Source: JAKZVK01 sp965237575
GTDB taxonomy: Bacteria; Acidobacteriota; Terriglobia; Bryobacterales; UBA6623
Direction of reading: 5' to 3'
Assembly: GCA_965237575.1 (NCBI GenBank)
Contig: CBDEGI010000004.1
Location: forward strand, 3,844,001 to 3,908,000
DNA length: 64,000 nt
Below the pieces are notes generated by a model. The model saw nothing but the letters and a program-made list of their open reading frames with translations. It did not search any database and was not told the origin of the DNA. Shown here piece by piece: positions 34,035-42,928 of the stretch; positions within the stretch are counted from its first letter, which is position 1; each line of letters opens with the position of its first letter. The translations under genes were made by a program, and so were the position numbers.

Positions 34035-35591
34035 ATGATTTCGGTAGCTGCTTTACCCAGAATCTGCGTGGCTCTGGGGTGCGAGGAGGTGTCGCATCTC
34101 GAGCGCCTCGCCCTCGCTGCTTGCGAGAGCGGCGAGGACTTTCTGGAGGTGCGCCTCGACCTGTTAGACCGTCCTGACGCGGGGTTGGCCGTGATCCGCA
34201 GAGTGCTGCGGCGCTATCCCGAAACCGTGGTGCTGGCGACCTGCCGAAGGAAGCAAGCCGGAGGCGCCTTCAAGGGAACGATCGAGAAACAACTCGATAT
34301 TCTCGACGCCGCGGTCGAGGCTGGTGCGGCGGTGGTGGACGTCGAGATCGAGACGGCCGAGGTTGATCCCAGCCTTCTCGAGACCTTCGAAGACCGTGCC
34401 CTGCGGATGCTCTCCTACCACGACTTTGAGCGAACGCCTGCCCTGCATCGGGTGGTGAAGCGGCTACAGAAGATTCCCGCGGACCTCTACAAGGTCGCTA
34501 CCGCGGCGGTCAAGCCGAGCGATAGCTTGCGCGTGCTGGAGTTGCCGTTGGCCTTCCGGCGCGAATCGCTGGTGGTGATGGCTATGGGTGAGGTCGGGAC
34601 GCCGACCCGCATTCTGGGCCCGTCGCGTGGCTCGGTTTTTGTGTTTGCGGCCCCGGTCCCGACGTCGGAGCCGGTGGCGCGAAAGCGGGGAGCGCCGCCT
34701 CTGAAAGCGCAACCCACCGCCCCGGGACAGATCTTGGCCGGCGACCTGCGGAACCGCTATCAGGTGCATCGGCGGAAGCGGTCGACCAAGGTTTATGGCG
34801 TGATCGCCGATCCGGTAGCGCACTCGATGTCGCCGGTGCTTCACAATCGCGCCTTCCGGGCGAAGCGCATGGACGCCGTCTACCTGCCGTTTCTCGTCCA
34901 GGCGGCAAAGATCAGTGACTTCTTCAAGGTGGTCGATGGCCTGCCGGTGGCCGGCTTGAGTGTCACGATTCCCCACAAGCAGCGCGTCATCCGCCACCTG
35001 CACGCGGTGGAGCCGCTCGCCAAGCGCATTGGCGCCGCGAACACCGTTTACCGGCGCAAGGGGAGGCTTTACGGAACGAACACCGATGCGGTGGGTGTGA
35101 CGGCGCCGCTCGAAAAGAAGCTGAAACTCGGCGGGGCCTCGGTTCTCATCGTGGGCAACGGGGGCGCGGCGCGGGCGGCGATCTTCGCCGTGCGGGATAA
35201 GGGTGCGCGAGTCACGCTGACGGGCCGCAACCCACAGCGTGTTCGCAAGCTCGCCCGTGACTGCGGCGTGGAGGCGATCGACCGGCCGAAGCTCGATGAT
35301 GCCTACTTTGACGCGCTAGTGCACACGACTCCCCTGGGCTTGTATCCCAAGGTGGAGGGTTGTTTCTTCGACGACCGTATCCCCGCTGAGCTGGTTTTCG
35401 ACATGGTCTATAACCCTCTCGAGACCGAACTGCTCCGGCGGGCGAAGGCGGCGGGCAAGAAGACCATTGCGGGGCTCGAAATGTTCGTCGAGCAGGCCGC
35501 CGCGCAGTTCGAAATCTGGACCCACGAAGCGGCGCCGCGGATTGTAATGCGAAACGCGGTCGTCGAGGCGCTGACGGGAGCCGGCGGATGA
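34035..35591 (+). CDS. aroDE: bifunctional 3-dehydroquinate dehydratase / shikimate dehydrogenase
   Basis: A 518-residue fusion. Residues about 8-215 are type I dehydroquinase: EVRLDLL (38-44), His129 in SYHDFERTP and the Schiff-base Lys153 in DLYKVATAA. Residues about 250-515 are AroE: AHSMSPVLHN, the catalytic Lys315 in VTIPHKQRV, GTNTDAVG with Asp351, and an NADP loop GNGGAARA. It carries out steps 3 and 4 of the shikimate pathway. The fusion order is that of plant and chlamydial enzymes. Its stop overlaps the trpE start, coupling chorismate supply to its use. Confidence 0.95.
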   Translation: MISVAALPRICVALGCEEVSHLERLALAACESGEDFLEVRLDLLDRPDAGLAVIRRVLRRYPETVVLATCRRKQAGGAFKGTIEKQLDILDAAVEAGAAVVDVEIETAEVDPSLLETFEDRALRMLSYHDFERTPALHRVVKRLQKIPADLYKVATAAVKPSDSLRVLELPLAFRRESLVVMAMGEVGTPTRILGPSRGSVFVFAAPVPTSEPVARKRGAPPLKAQPTAPGQILAGDLRNRYQVHRRKRSTKVYGVIADPVAHSMSPVLHNRAFRAKRMDAVYLPFLVQAAKISDFFKVVDGLPVAGLSVTIPHKQRVIRHLHAVEPLAKRIGAANTVYRRKGRLYGTNTDAVGVTAPLEKKLKLGGASVLIVGNGGAARAAIFAVRDKGARVTLTGRNPQRVRKLARDCGVEAIDRPKLDDAYFDALVHTTPLGLYPKVEGCFFDDRIPAELVFDMVYNPLETELLRRAKAAGKKTIAGLEMFVEQAAAQFEIWTHEAAPRIVMRNAVVEALTGAGG

Positions 35592-37060
35592 CGCCCGACT
35601 TCGATACGTTCGAGTCCCATGCGCGCGACGGCAACGTGGTGCCGGTGCATAAACTGCTGGCGGCGGACCTCGAGACCCCGGTCTCGGCGTACCTCAAGCT
35701 CGCGGCGAAGAGCCGCTATTCGTTCTTGCTCGAAAGCGTCGAGGGCGGCGAGAAGATCGCGCGCTACACCTTTCTCGGCGCGGACCCGTTTCTGCTCGTC
35801 GAGGCTCGCGGCAACCGGGTGACCCTGGGCCAAGACGGCAAGACCAAGCGCCGCCGCGGAAACGTGTTCGAGATTCTCCGCGAGATCACACAGGAGTTTC
35901 AACCGGCCGGCGCGGAGGGGCTGCCGCCTTTCTCGGCGGGCGCGGTCGGCTATGCGGGCTACGATCTGGTCCGCCTGATCGAACCCCGAGTGCCCGCGTT
36001 TCGCAAAGACGACCTCAAGACCCCCGACGCGGTCTTCATGTTCTTCGAGACGCTGCTGGCTTTCGACCACGTCAAGCATCAGATCCACGTCGTCGCGAAC
36101 GTGCGCTGTGATGAGTGGAAGGGGAAGCTGCGCAAGGGCTACGACGATGCTTGCCGCCGAATCGCGAAGGTCGAAAGAGCGCTGGCCCGGCCGCTCAGGG
36201 CTCCACAGACCGACGCCTCGGCCAAGCCGCTGGAAGTCGAGTCGAACATCGGGCAAAAACGCTTCTGCCAAGCAGTGGAGAAAGCGAAGGAGTACATTGT
36301 CGCGGGCGATATCTTTCAGGTCGTGCTGTCGCAGCGACTCGACATGAAGCCCGGCGTTGAGCCGTTTCAGATCTATCGTGCGCTACGCACCGTGAACCCC
36401 TCGCCCTACCTGTTCTACCTGCACCTGGATGACACGGTTGTCCTGGGCAGCTCACCGGAGATGCTGGTCAAGGTCGAAGGACAGCGCGTCGAGTACCGCC
36501 CGATCGCCGGAACACGTCCGCGCGGCCAGACCGAGGAAGAGGACGATGCGCTCGCCAAGGACCTTCTGGCCGACGAAAAGGAACTGGCCGAGCACGTCAT
36601 GCTGGTCGATCTTGGCCGAAACGACGTGGGACGCGTCTGCGAGTACTCCTCGGTGCATGTCCCTCAGTTCAAGATCGTCGAGAGGTACTCGCACGTGATG
36701 CACATCGTCTCAAGCGTGCTGGGCAAGCTGCGACCCGATCAGGACGCCTTCGACACGCTGGCCGCGTGCTTCCCCGCGGGGACGGTCTCCGGCGCCCCGA
36801 AGGTGCGGGCGATGGAGATCATCGCGGAGTTGGAGCCCACCCGCCGCGGCATCTACTCCGGCAGTGTGATGTACCTCGACTTTTCGGGCAACCTCGACTC
36901 CTGCATCGCCATCCGGACGTTGATGGTCCGCAAGGGGAAGGCCTATCTGCAGGTAGGCGCGGGCATCGTGGCCGACTCGGTCCCCGAGCGCGAGTGGGAC
37001 GAGACGATGAACAAGGCGCGGGCTCTGCTCAAAGCGGTCGAAACCGCCCGTGGCATGTAG
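35588..37060 (+). CDS. trpE: anthranilate synthase component I
   Basis: The 490-residue chorismate-utilising enzyme has the conserved blocks FVVLSQR-like (IFQVVLSQRLDM), YRPIAGTRPRG, LVDLGRNDVGRV, YSHVMHIVSSV and PAGTVSGAPKVRAMEII. The early segment LLESVEGGEKIARY holds the tryptophan feedback site (the ESxxx element, here LLES), so the enzyme should be inhibited by tryptophan. ATG 35588 overlaps the aroDE stop (ATGA). Its own stop TAG lies inside a GTAGGGG element. With TrpG it makes anthranilate. Confidence 0.95.
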   Translation: MTPDFDTFESHARDGNVVPVHKLLAADLETPVSAYLKLAAKSRYSFLLESVEGGEKIARYTFLGADPFLLVEARGNRVTLGQDGKTKRRRGNVFEILREITQEFQPAGAEGLPPFSAGAVGYAGYDLVRLIEPRVPAFRKDDLKTPDAVFMFFETLLAFDHVKHQIHVVANVRCDEWKGKLRKGYDDACRRIAKVERALARPLRAPQTDASAKPLEVESNIGQKRFCQAVEKAKEYIVAGDIFQVVLSQRLDMKPGVEPFQIYRALRTVNPSPYLFYLHLDDTVVLGSSPEMLVKVEGQRVEYRPIAGTRPRGQTEEEDDALAKDLLADEKELAEHVMLVDLGRNDVGRVCEYSSVHVPQFKIVERYSHVMHIVSSVLGKLRPDQDAFDTLAACFPAGTVSGAPKVRAMEIIAELEPTRRGIYSGSVMYLDFSGNLDSCIAIRTLMVRKGKAYLQVGAGIVADSVPEREWDETMNKARALLKAVETARGM

Positions 37061-37139
37061 GGGCGGGTTCCTGTGCCGCGCGCTGTTCCCACGGTATCCT
37101 GAAGTTGTAGGGGCGGGCCGCAGTGCCCGCCCGCTGTTC
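37057..37139 (+). repeat. two GTAGGGG element copies between trpE and trpG
   Basis: Copy A (37057-37088) and copy B (37107-37139) share GTAGGGGCGGG at the head and CGCTGTTC at the tail. Copy B keeps a good stem (GGGCGGGC/GCCCGCCC); copy A has lost part of it. The TAG of copy A is the trpE stop codon, and copy B ends 3 bp before the trpG ATG, so the pair makes up most of the 82-bp spacer. Confidence 0.8.
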
Positions 37140-37142
37140 ACC

Positions 37143-37706
37143 ATGCTTCTCGTCATCGACAACTACGACTCCTTCACCTTCAACCTGGTGCAATACCTCG
37201 GCGAGTTGGGTGCGGACCTCGAGGTCCAACGCAACGATCAGGTCACGGTGAAAGAGATTGAAAAGATGGGGCCGGAGCGCATTGTGCTTTCGCCCGGGCC
37301 CTGCACGCCGAAGGAGGCCGGCATCTGTGTGCCGTTGGTCAAGAAACTCGCCGGCAAGTTTCCGATTCTGGGCGTGTGCCTCGGGCATCAGTCGATCGCC
37401 GAGGCGTTCGGCGGCAAGGTAATCCGTGCGCCGTATCTCATGCACGGCAAGACCAGCCAGATCCACCACGACAGCAAGACCGTCTTTGCCGGCCTGCCGC
37501 AAGACTTCACGGCCACGCGTTACCACTCGTTGATCGTCGAGCGCGACTCGTTACCCGAATCCCTTGAGGTCTCCGCCTCCACAGCCGACGGCTTGATCAT
37601 GGGACTGCGTCACAAACAGCACTTGATCGAGGGCGTCCAGTTCCATCCCGAGTCGATCCTCACCGAAACCGGCAAGGGTCTCTTGCGAAACTTTCTCGAC
37701 CTCTGA
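37143..37706 (+). CDS. trpG: anthranilate synthase component II, glutamine amidotransferase
   Basis: From ATG 37143 the protein has 187 residues, the normal length of stand-alone TrpG/PabA. It begins LLVIDNYDSFTFNLVQYLGE, has the oxyanion SPGPCTP, nucleophile Cys79 in GVCLGHQ and the His168/Glu170 dyad in QFHPES. It supplies ammonia to TrpE, and in organisms with one copy also to PabB. It is the last gene of the aroDE-trpE-trpG set; trpDCFBA are not in the window. Confidence 0.95.
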   Translation: MLLVIDNYDSFTFNLVQYLGELGADLEVQRNDQVTVKEIEKMGPERIVLSPGPCTPKEAGICVPLVKKLAGKFPILGVCLGHQSIAEAFGGKVIRAPYLMHGKTSQIHHDSKTVFAGLPQDFTATRYHSLIVERDSLPESLEVSASTADGLIMGLRHKQHLIEGVQFHPESILTETGKGLLRNFLDL

Positions 37707-37881
37707 CCGGAGGTTGGTCAGTGGCGCAGTGTTGGTTCGCAGGGGCTGCGGCCTCTGCAACTTGGGAAACTAGACTTGCGGTGCCGCTTGCTTACGGGTG
37801 GCCTAGCCCGACTTTCGCAATTCGGGGGTGGGAGAAGGCGTAAGTGGCTTCCTTTCAACACCGGCACCGAAAAGGTCGGCA

Positions 37882-38087
37882 CTACAGCCCGGCGTTTGCC
37901 TGTGCCTGGACCTTGGGCGGCGATTGGCCCGGCAACCGCAGCCCCAGGATAACGCCACATCGGCTTCCGGCTCGGTATAACGGCTCAGTACGATCTCTCG
38001 CCCGTCCGTGGTCGGCAGATGCACATCGATCATCGCGATTCCCGCAAGCTTCTCCAGGATCGCTCGCACCGTCAGCCCGCCGGCATG
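37882..38087 (-). pseudogene. C-terminal remnant of an IS1634/IS4-type transposase
   Basis: The minus strand encodes AGGLTVRAILEKLAGIA, MIDVHLPTTDGREIVLSRY and TEPEADV in one frame, then LGLRLPGQSPPKVQAQANAGL and a stop in another, together about 67 residues. This looks like the extreme C-terminus of IS1634-family transposases, where a TTDGR-x-LSRYT-x-PE block is followed by a PxQPPPK tail. The frameshift at about 37950 and the absence of the DDE domain show that it is dead. Family assignment is from memory of the tail pattern. Confidence 0.6.
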
Positions 38088-38114
38088 ACGGCGCGCCAGA
38101 TTCCGCTAGAGCGC

Positions 38115-38216
38115 CATGTTGTTGGGAATGAAAGAGGGCCTTCCCTTTTCGCAAACAAACCGGCATGTTGTTGGGAATGAAAGAGTCCTAGTTTTGCCTT
38201 CCCTTTTCGCAAACAA
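38115..38216. repeat. tandem bipartite repeat beside the transposase remnant
   Basis: A 22-bp word (CATGTTGTTGGGAATGAAAG plus AG) occurs at 38115-38136 and 38164-38185, each followed by a 21-bp word (GCCTTCCCTTTTCGCAAACA plus A) at 38138-38158 and 38196-38216. The gap between the two words is 1 bp in the first copy and 10 bp in the second. It probably derives from the end of the lost insertion sequence. Confidence 0.8.
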
Positions 38217-38370
38217 GGTCGGCACCCTGAAACAGATTTTTCGAAGCTCAATAGCCCGGCCCGCCGATTCCTCTGTCTACGGGTCGTCGGGAAACATGCG
38301 GAAAAGAAACCACGCCAGCCTGCCCCTTTTGACCTCGCATTCGGCGCGCGTTCTCCGGGCCCGCAGGATG

Positions 38371-41322
38371 CTATTCCACGTAGAGAAACTCGTTGCTGGC
38401 GAGGAGCATCTGGCAGAGGCTGGCCAGGGCCTTGGCGGATGCCTTGTCGGGCGCGAAATTGGCCTTGCGGTAGAGGTCTTGCTGCTTGTCGAGATGGGCC
38501 TGTGAGAGTTGCAGTTCCTTGAGGGTCGGTAGTCGCGATAGCGTGAGCTGGTAGGCGGTTTGGATTCTTGCTTCGGGCTTTGCCTCGGGCGAACCGGCGG
38601 CGGTTTCGTTCACTCGGTCTCGCAAGTACCCGGCGTGCTCTTCGACGAACTTGTCGTTCATCAGCGTCAGCGATTGCAAAGGCGTGGCCGAGTTGATGCG
38701 GCGGTTGCAGTTGGTTTGCATGAGCGGGTAGTCGAACACCTCGAGAAAATTGAGCGGATAGTTGCGGCGAGCGAGCACGTACAAGCTTCGGCGCCACTTC
38801 GCGTCGGGTGTGGGGTCGTTGCGGTCGATCGACTGCAGGCCGCTCGGGTCGTGCTCCATCAGTATGGCCTTGCCGCCTAACGTGCGGTCGAGCTTGCCGC
38901 TCGCGGCAATGATCGTGTCCCTCATGGCTTCCGCGTCGAGCCGGCGCAGGTTCATCCGCCACAGCAGCTTGTTGAGCGGATCGCCTTGCTTAGCCGCGAC
39001 ATGTAGTGAGGATTCCGTTTGGCGGGACGACTGGCGGTAGACCGTCGAGGTCATGATGATCTTGTGCAGCCGCTTCATCTTCCAGCCGTTGTTCATGAAG
39101 TCGACGGCCAGCCAATCGAGTAGTTCAGGATGAGACGGCGGAGCGCCCAACTTGCCGAAGTTTTCGGGTGTGGCCACGATACCGACGCCGAAGTGATGCT
39201 GCCAGATGCGATTGATTGCGGCTCGGACGGTCAGAGGATTTTCGGGGCTCGTCAGCCAGCGCGCCAGAGCCAGCCGGTGGCCGCTGGTCTCCCCCTGTGT
39301 GTCCGGCGGGCGGGCGAAGTCGGACTGGCCCGGCGCTGAGAGCACCTGCAAGAAGCCGGGCTTCACGCGAGGGCCCGGGGACTCGACGGCGCCTCGCTGC
39401 AACAGGCGCGTGACCGGCGGAGGACCCACGTCCCACAGCGCCTGGATCTTGCCGTAGGTACGGCGATAGCCTTCAAGCGTCGTGATGCGACGGTCGAGCT
39501 TTTCTTTTTCCGCCCAGTGCTGCTCGTTCGCCTTCAGCGCCTCGTCGACCTCCTCGGGCGCGACTTCCAGCTTCTCGGCGAACTTCTCGAACAAGTACTT
39601 CTGAACGTCAGTTCGCTCCTCCTCCTCGGTACGCAACGCCGCTTTCGCGTCGCCGCGAATCTCCTCGGGCAGGGCCTCGATCCGCTTGTCGAGCAGCATG
39701 TCTTCGTAGGGTTGGCGCAAGTCGGCCAGCTGCTGCTCGAGCTTGCCGAGGGGCTTGTCGATCTCGGCGTTGTGGCGGTCGATCTCTTCCTGGTCGGGTT
39801 TGGAGACATCGGGCAGGAAGCGGTGCTTGGGCTGCTTCCAGTCCATAGGGTTGTAGGCGGACATGAACAGCGCGAAGAAGCGGTAGTAGTCGCGCTGCGG
39901 GATCGGATCGAAGCGATGGCTGTGGCATCGCGCGCAGCCGACCGTCAAGCCCATCAGCCCGGTCGAGACCTTCTCCATCAGTCCGAACAAGACGTCGTGG
40001 CGCTCTTTGAAGAGGTTGGTGATGTCGGGGTCAGTGCGGTCGAACGCCGTGCGCAGGTACCCGGTCGCCGTAAGCGATTCGATGATCTCGGGCGTGTAGC
40101 TCTCGGCGTTGCGCCAGTCGACCAGCTCGTCGCCGGCGAGTTGCTCAGTGACGAAGCGGTCGTACGGCTTGTCGTCGTTGAGCGACTGGACGACATAGTC
40201 GCGGTAGCGCCACATTCCTTCGAAAACGTTGGCGGTCGGGATATCGTTGTCTTGCCCCGCGGTGTCTGTGTAGCCCGCCGCGTCGAGCCAATAGCGCCCC
40301 CAGCGTTCTCCGTAGTGCGGTGATTTGAGCAGACGGCCGATGAGCTGCTCGTAGGCGTCGGGCCTGGTGTCAGATAGGAACTCGTCGATTTCCTCGAGCG
40401 TAGGCGGAAGGCCCAGCAGATCGAAGTAGGCGCGGCGCAGCAGGGTTTCTTTGGGGGCGTCGGGCGAGAGGCTCAAACCCTTGGCCTCGAGCTTGGCGAG
40501 AACGTAAGCGTCGACGGGCGTTCGTACACGGTCCTGGCTTTTCACGTCCGGCAGAGGGTGGCTGACCGGTTTGCGGAACGCCCAGAGCTTGCGGTCTTCG
40601 TCGGTGACCGGAGGCGCTTCTTTCTCAGTGAAGGTCTGGCGCTCGGCCCCGGCGCGGTCCGTGCGGACGTTGAAGGTCGACGTGTCGACCCAGAGGCGCA
40701 GTTGCTCGATCTCTTGCTCGCTGAGCGGCGGCCCGGTGCCAGGGGGCGGCATGGCCTTGGCGACGATCTTGCGGATCAGGATGCTGGCGTCCGCTGAACC
40801 CTCGACGATCACCGGCCCGTTGTTGCTGCCTTTGAGCAGCGACGCCAGCGTGTTCAAGTCGAGCCCGCCCATCGGTTGCTCGCCGGTGTGGCAGGCGACG
40901 CAGCGTGCTTTGAAGACGGGCAGCGCCTCGTGTTGAAACTTGGCGGTCTGCTGTTCGGATAGAACGATCTCTTGCTTGGCGTCGGACGGCGCCCCGCCGT
41001 CGATCCAGAGGCGGATGGTTTCGATTTCGGCCTCGGTCAGAGGCCGCTTGAACGCCTCCGGGGGCATCATGCGGCTAGAGATTTTCTTCCACAGGAGGCT
41101 TTTCTCGGGCGAACCCTTGACCAATACTGGTCCATTGTGGCTGCCGCTTAAGATCGAGGCAGCCGTTCGCAGGTCAAGACCGACCATCGAGTTGTCGCCG
41201 TGGCAGCTCAGGCATTTGGCGGTGACAATCGGCAGAACATCGCGCTCGAAGCGGGGAGCTTGCGCAGTCGCGGTCGCGGCCAAGCAGGAGAGGCCGATCA
41301 GCAGGGTGCAGAGTCGTCGCAT
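38371..41322 (-). CDS. secreted PSCyt1/DUF1549/DUF1553 cytochrome-like protein
   Basis: A 983-residue protein with a signal peptide (RLCTLLIGLSCLAATATAQA). Two haem-type modules follow, with CLSCHGD and CVACHTG, each in the PSCyt1 context (FERDVLPIVTAKC, RLWIDGGAP). Then come the DUF1549 region, a further CARCHSHRFDPI site, a coiled-coil segment and the DUF1553 C-terminal region (GETSGHRLALARWL, FGxGIVxTPENFG). This family is typical of Planctomycetota, Verrucomicrobiota and Solibacter and is nearly always paired with DUF1501. A role in polysaccharide breakdown or surface electron transfer is suspected, not shown. Confidence 0.9.
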   Translation of the reverse strand: MRRLCTLLIGLSCLAATATAQAPRFERDVLPIVTAKCLSCHGDNSMVGLDLRTAASILSGSHNGPVLVKGSPEKSLLWKKISSRMMPPEAFKRPLTEAEIETIRLWIDGGAPSDAKQEIVLSEQQTAKFQHEALPVFKARCVACHTGEQPMGGLDLNTLASLLKGSNNGPVIVEGSADASILIRKIVAKAMPPPGTGPPLSEQEIEQLRLWVDTSTFNVRTDRAGAERQTFTEKEAPPVTDEDRKLWAFRKPVSHPLPDVKSQDRVRTPVDAYVLAKLEAKGLSLSPDAPKETLLRRAYFDLLGLPPTLEEIDEFLSDTRPDAYEQLIGRLLKSPHYGERWGRYWLDAAGYTDTAGQDNDIPTANVFEGMWRYRDYVVQSLNDDKPYDRFVTEQLAGDELVDWRNAESYTPEIIESLTATGYLRTAFDRTDPDITNLFKERHDVLFGLMEKVSTGLMGLTVGCARCHSHRFDPIPQRDYYRFFALFMSAYNPMDWKQPKHRFLPDVSKPDQEEIDRHNAEIDKPLGKLEQQLADLRQPYEDMLLDKRIEALPEEIRGDAKAALRTEEEERTDVQKYLFEKFAEKLEVAPEEVDEALKANEQHWAEKEKLDRRITTLEGYRRTYGKIQALWDVGPPPVTRLLQRGAVESPGPRVKPGFLQVLSAPGQSDFARPPDTQGETSGHRLALARWLTSPENPLTVRAAINRIWQHHFGVGIVATPENFGKLGAPPSHPELLDWLAVDFMNNGWKMKRLHKIIMTSTVYRQSSRQTESSLHVAAKQGDPLNKLLWRMNLRRLDAEAMRDTIIAASGKLDRTLGGKAILMEHDPSGLQSIDRNDPTPDAKWRRSLYVLARRNYPLNFLEVFDYPLMQTNCNRRINSATPLQSLTLMNDKFVEEHAGYLRDRVNETAAGSPEAKPEARIQTAYQLTLSRLPTLKELQLSQAHLDKQQDLYRKANFAPDKASAKALASLCQMLLASNEFLYVE

Positions 41323-41332
41323 CGGCGGGTAA

Positions 41333-42775
41333 CTAGGTCTCGATTAGCTCTTCCACAACTTCCGCACCGGTGACCGTGGCATCGGTGGGCGTCTGGTCGC
41401 GGCCTTGGTGAAGGAAGGTCAAACGCTTGTGGTCGATCCCCAACTGACGGAAGATCGTGGCTTGCAGGTTCGGCACGCTGACTCGATTGGCGGTCGCTTT
41501 GTAGCCGAAATCGTCGGTCTCGCCGTAGGTGAGGCCCTTCTTGAACCCGCCGCCGGCCATCCAGAGGCTGAAGGCATGGCGGTTGTGGTCGCGGCCGTCG
41601 TCGTTCTGCGTCGTCGGCAGGCGACCGAACTCGCCGGCCCACATGACGATCGTGCTGTCGAGCAGGCCGCGGGACTTAAGGTCCTTGAGCAAGGCAACTG
41701 TGGACTTATCCGTCTTGGCACAAACTGCGGGGAGTCGGGTTTTGAGCTCGGCGTGGTGGTCCCAGATCTGTCCCGCGCCAGGGAAGATTTGCACGAACCG
41801 TACGCCGGCCTCGACCAGCCGCCGCGCCATCAAGCAGCGCATGCCATAGCTGGCGGAGAGTTCGTCGTCCAGGCCGTATGCCTTGCGAGTCGCCTCCGAT
41901 TCCTTCGATAAGTCCAGCACGTCGGTCGCGGCCAATTGCATCCCGGCCGCCAGCTCGTAGTTCTGGATGCGCGCTTCGAGCTCCGATTCCCCAGGGTGGT
42001 TGCGCAGATGCTCGGCGTTCAGCTTCGCCAGGAAGTCCAAGCTCTCACGCTGCGCGCCGGGGGGCCGGGGCTCGGTGGGGCTGAGGTGATGCACGGGCGT
42101 GCCGGTCGAGCTGAACTCGACACCCTGGTAGAGCGCCGGCAGGAAGCCGCTCGACCAGACCAGCTTGCCGCTTACGCTGTAACCCTCCGGGTCGCGCAGA
42201 ACCACGTAGGCCGGCAGGTTCTTGTTCTCGCTTCCCAGCGCGTACGTGATCCACGCGCCCATCACCGGCCGTCCGGGAAAGATGTTGCAGGTCTGCAGCA
42301 TGTGCAGGCCTTCCGGGTGATTGTTGTGCTCGGTGTACATCGAGCGGATGAGGCACATCTCATCCACCTGCGTGGCCTGGTGCGGCAGGATGTCGGCCAG
42401 CGTCATCCCCGATTCGCCGTGTTGGCGGAACTCGAACGGGCTCGGCAGCAGGATGTTGTCGTTGTTGGGCTGGTGGATCTCGACGCCGTCGGGATGGGGC
42501 TGTCCGGCGCGCTTGGTCAGCTCGGGCTTGGGATCAAACAGATCCATTTGGCTGGGCCCGCCGTTTTGGCAGAACTGGATGACGGCCTTCGCGCGCGCCG
42601 GGAAGTGGCCTTCGCGCGGCTTGAGGTCGTTGAAGATCGGCCCGGCGGCCCTGGCCGTTTCTGACTCCATCAGCCCGGCCAGCGCCAGGCTGCCGAAGCC
42701 GAGGCCAGTCAACTCGAGTAGTTTTCGGCGTGGAAACAGCAGCGGAGTTTCTGCTCGGTGATTGCGGTGCGGCAT
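41333..42775 (-). CDS. exported DUF1501 (sulfatase-like fold) protein
   Basis: 480 residues from ATG 42775, which has a perfect GGAGGT site 5 nt upstream; a longer frame reaches 42823. The N-terminus holds an extended Tat-like signal (PRRKLLELTGLGFGSLALAG). The body shows DUF1501 hallmarks: VIQFCQNGGPSQMDLFDPKP, HNNHPEGLHML, WDHHAELKTRLP, MWAGEFGRLP and GRDHNRHAFSLWMAGGG. The alkaline-phosphatase-like fold suggests metal-dependent hydrolysis, but its chemistry is unknown. It lies 10 nt upstream of the PSCyt gene, forming the conserved pair. Confidence 0.9.
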   Translation of the reverse strand: MPHRNHRAETPLLFPRRKLLELTGLGFGSLALAGLMESETARAAGPIFNDLKPREGHFPARAKAVIQFCQNGGPSQMDLFDPKPELTKRAGQPHPDGVEIHQPNNDNILLPSPFEFRQHGESGMTLADILPHQATQVDEMCLIRSMYTEHNNHPEGLHMLQTCNIFPGRPVMGAWITYALGSENKNLPAYVVLRDPEGYSVSGKLVWSSGFLPALYQGVEFSSTGTPVHHLSPTEPRPPGAQRESLDFLAKLNAEHLRNHPGESELEARIQNYELAAGMQLAATDVLDLSKESEATRKAYGLDDELSASYGMRCLMARRLVEAGVRFVQIFPGAGQIWDHHAELKTRLPAVCAKTDKSTVALLKDLKSRGLLDSTIVMWAGEFGRLPTTQNDDGRDHNRHAFSLWMAGGGFKKGLTYGETDDFGYKATANRVSVPNLQATIFRQLGIDHKRLTFLHQGRDQTPTDATVTGAEVVEELIET

Positions 42776-42928
42776 GATCAACCTCCCGCTGATCGGATCG
42801 GCGGGCTTCGCCTTACCGGACACGGCTCGATTATACGGGATTCATCGGCGTTTGTAACGCCTACAGCTCCGTGACACTTGCTGTGCAGCGGCAGATGAGG
42901 ACTCGGCTAGCGGGTATATGCCGGTCCG

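Larger units (their letters stand above)
37707..38370. other. 664-bp degraded mobile-element region
   Basis: This gap between trpG and the PSCyt gene holds a frameshifted transposase tail (37882-38087), two tandem copies of a bipartite repeat (38115-38216), and an 11-bp direct repeat AAGGTCGGCAC at 37872-37882 and 38215-38225 that brackets both. The ends (37707-37871 and 38226-38370) show nothing else recognisable. Confidence 0.6.

Noticed and set aside
38072..38962. Minus-strand open frame overlapping the 3' part of the PSCyt gene and the IS remnant
   Set aside because: Wrong frame relative to the conserved DUF1553 region; it only joins shadow sequence to the repeat region.
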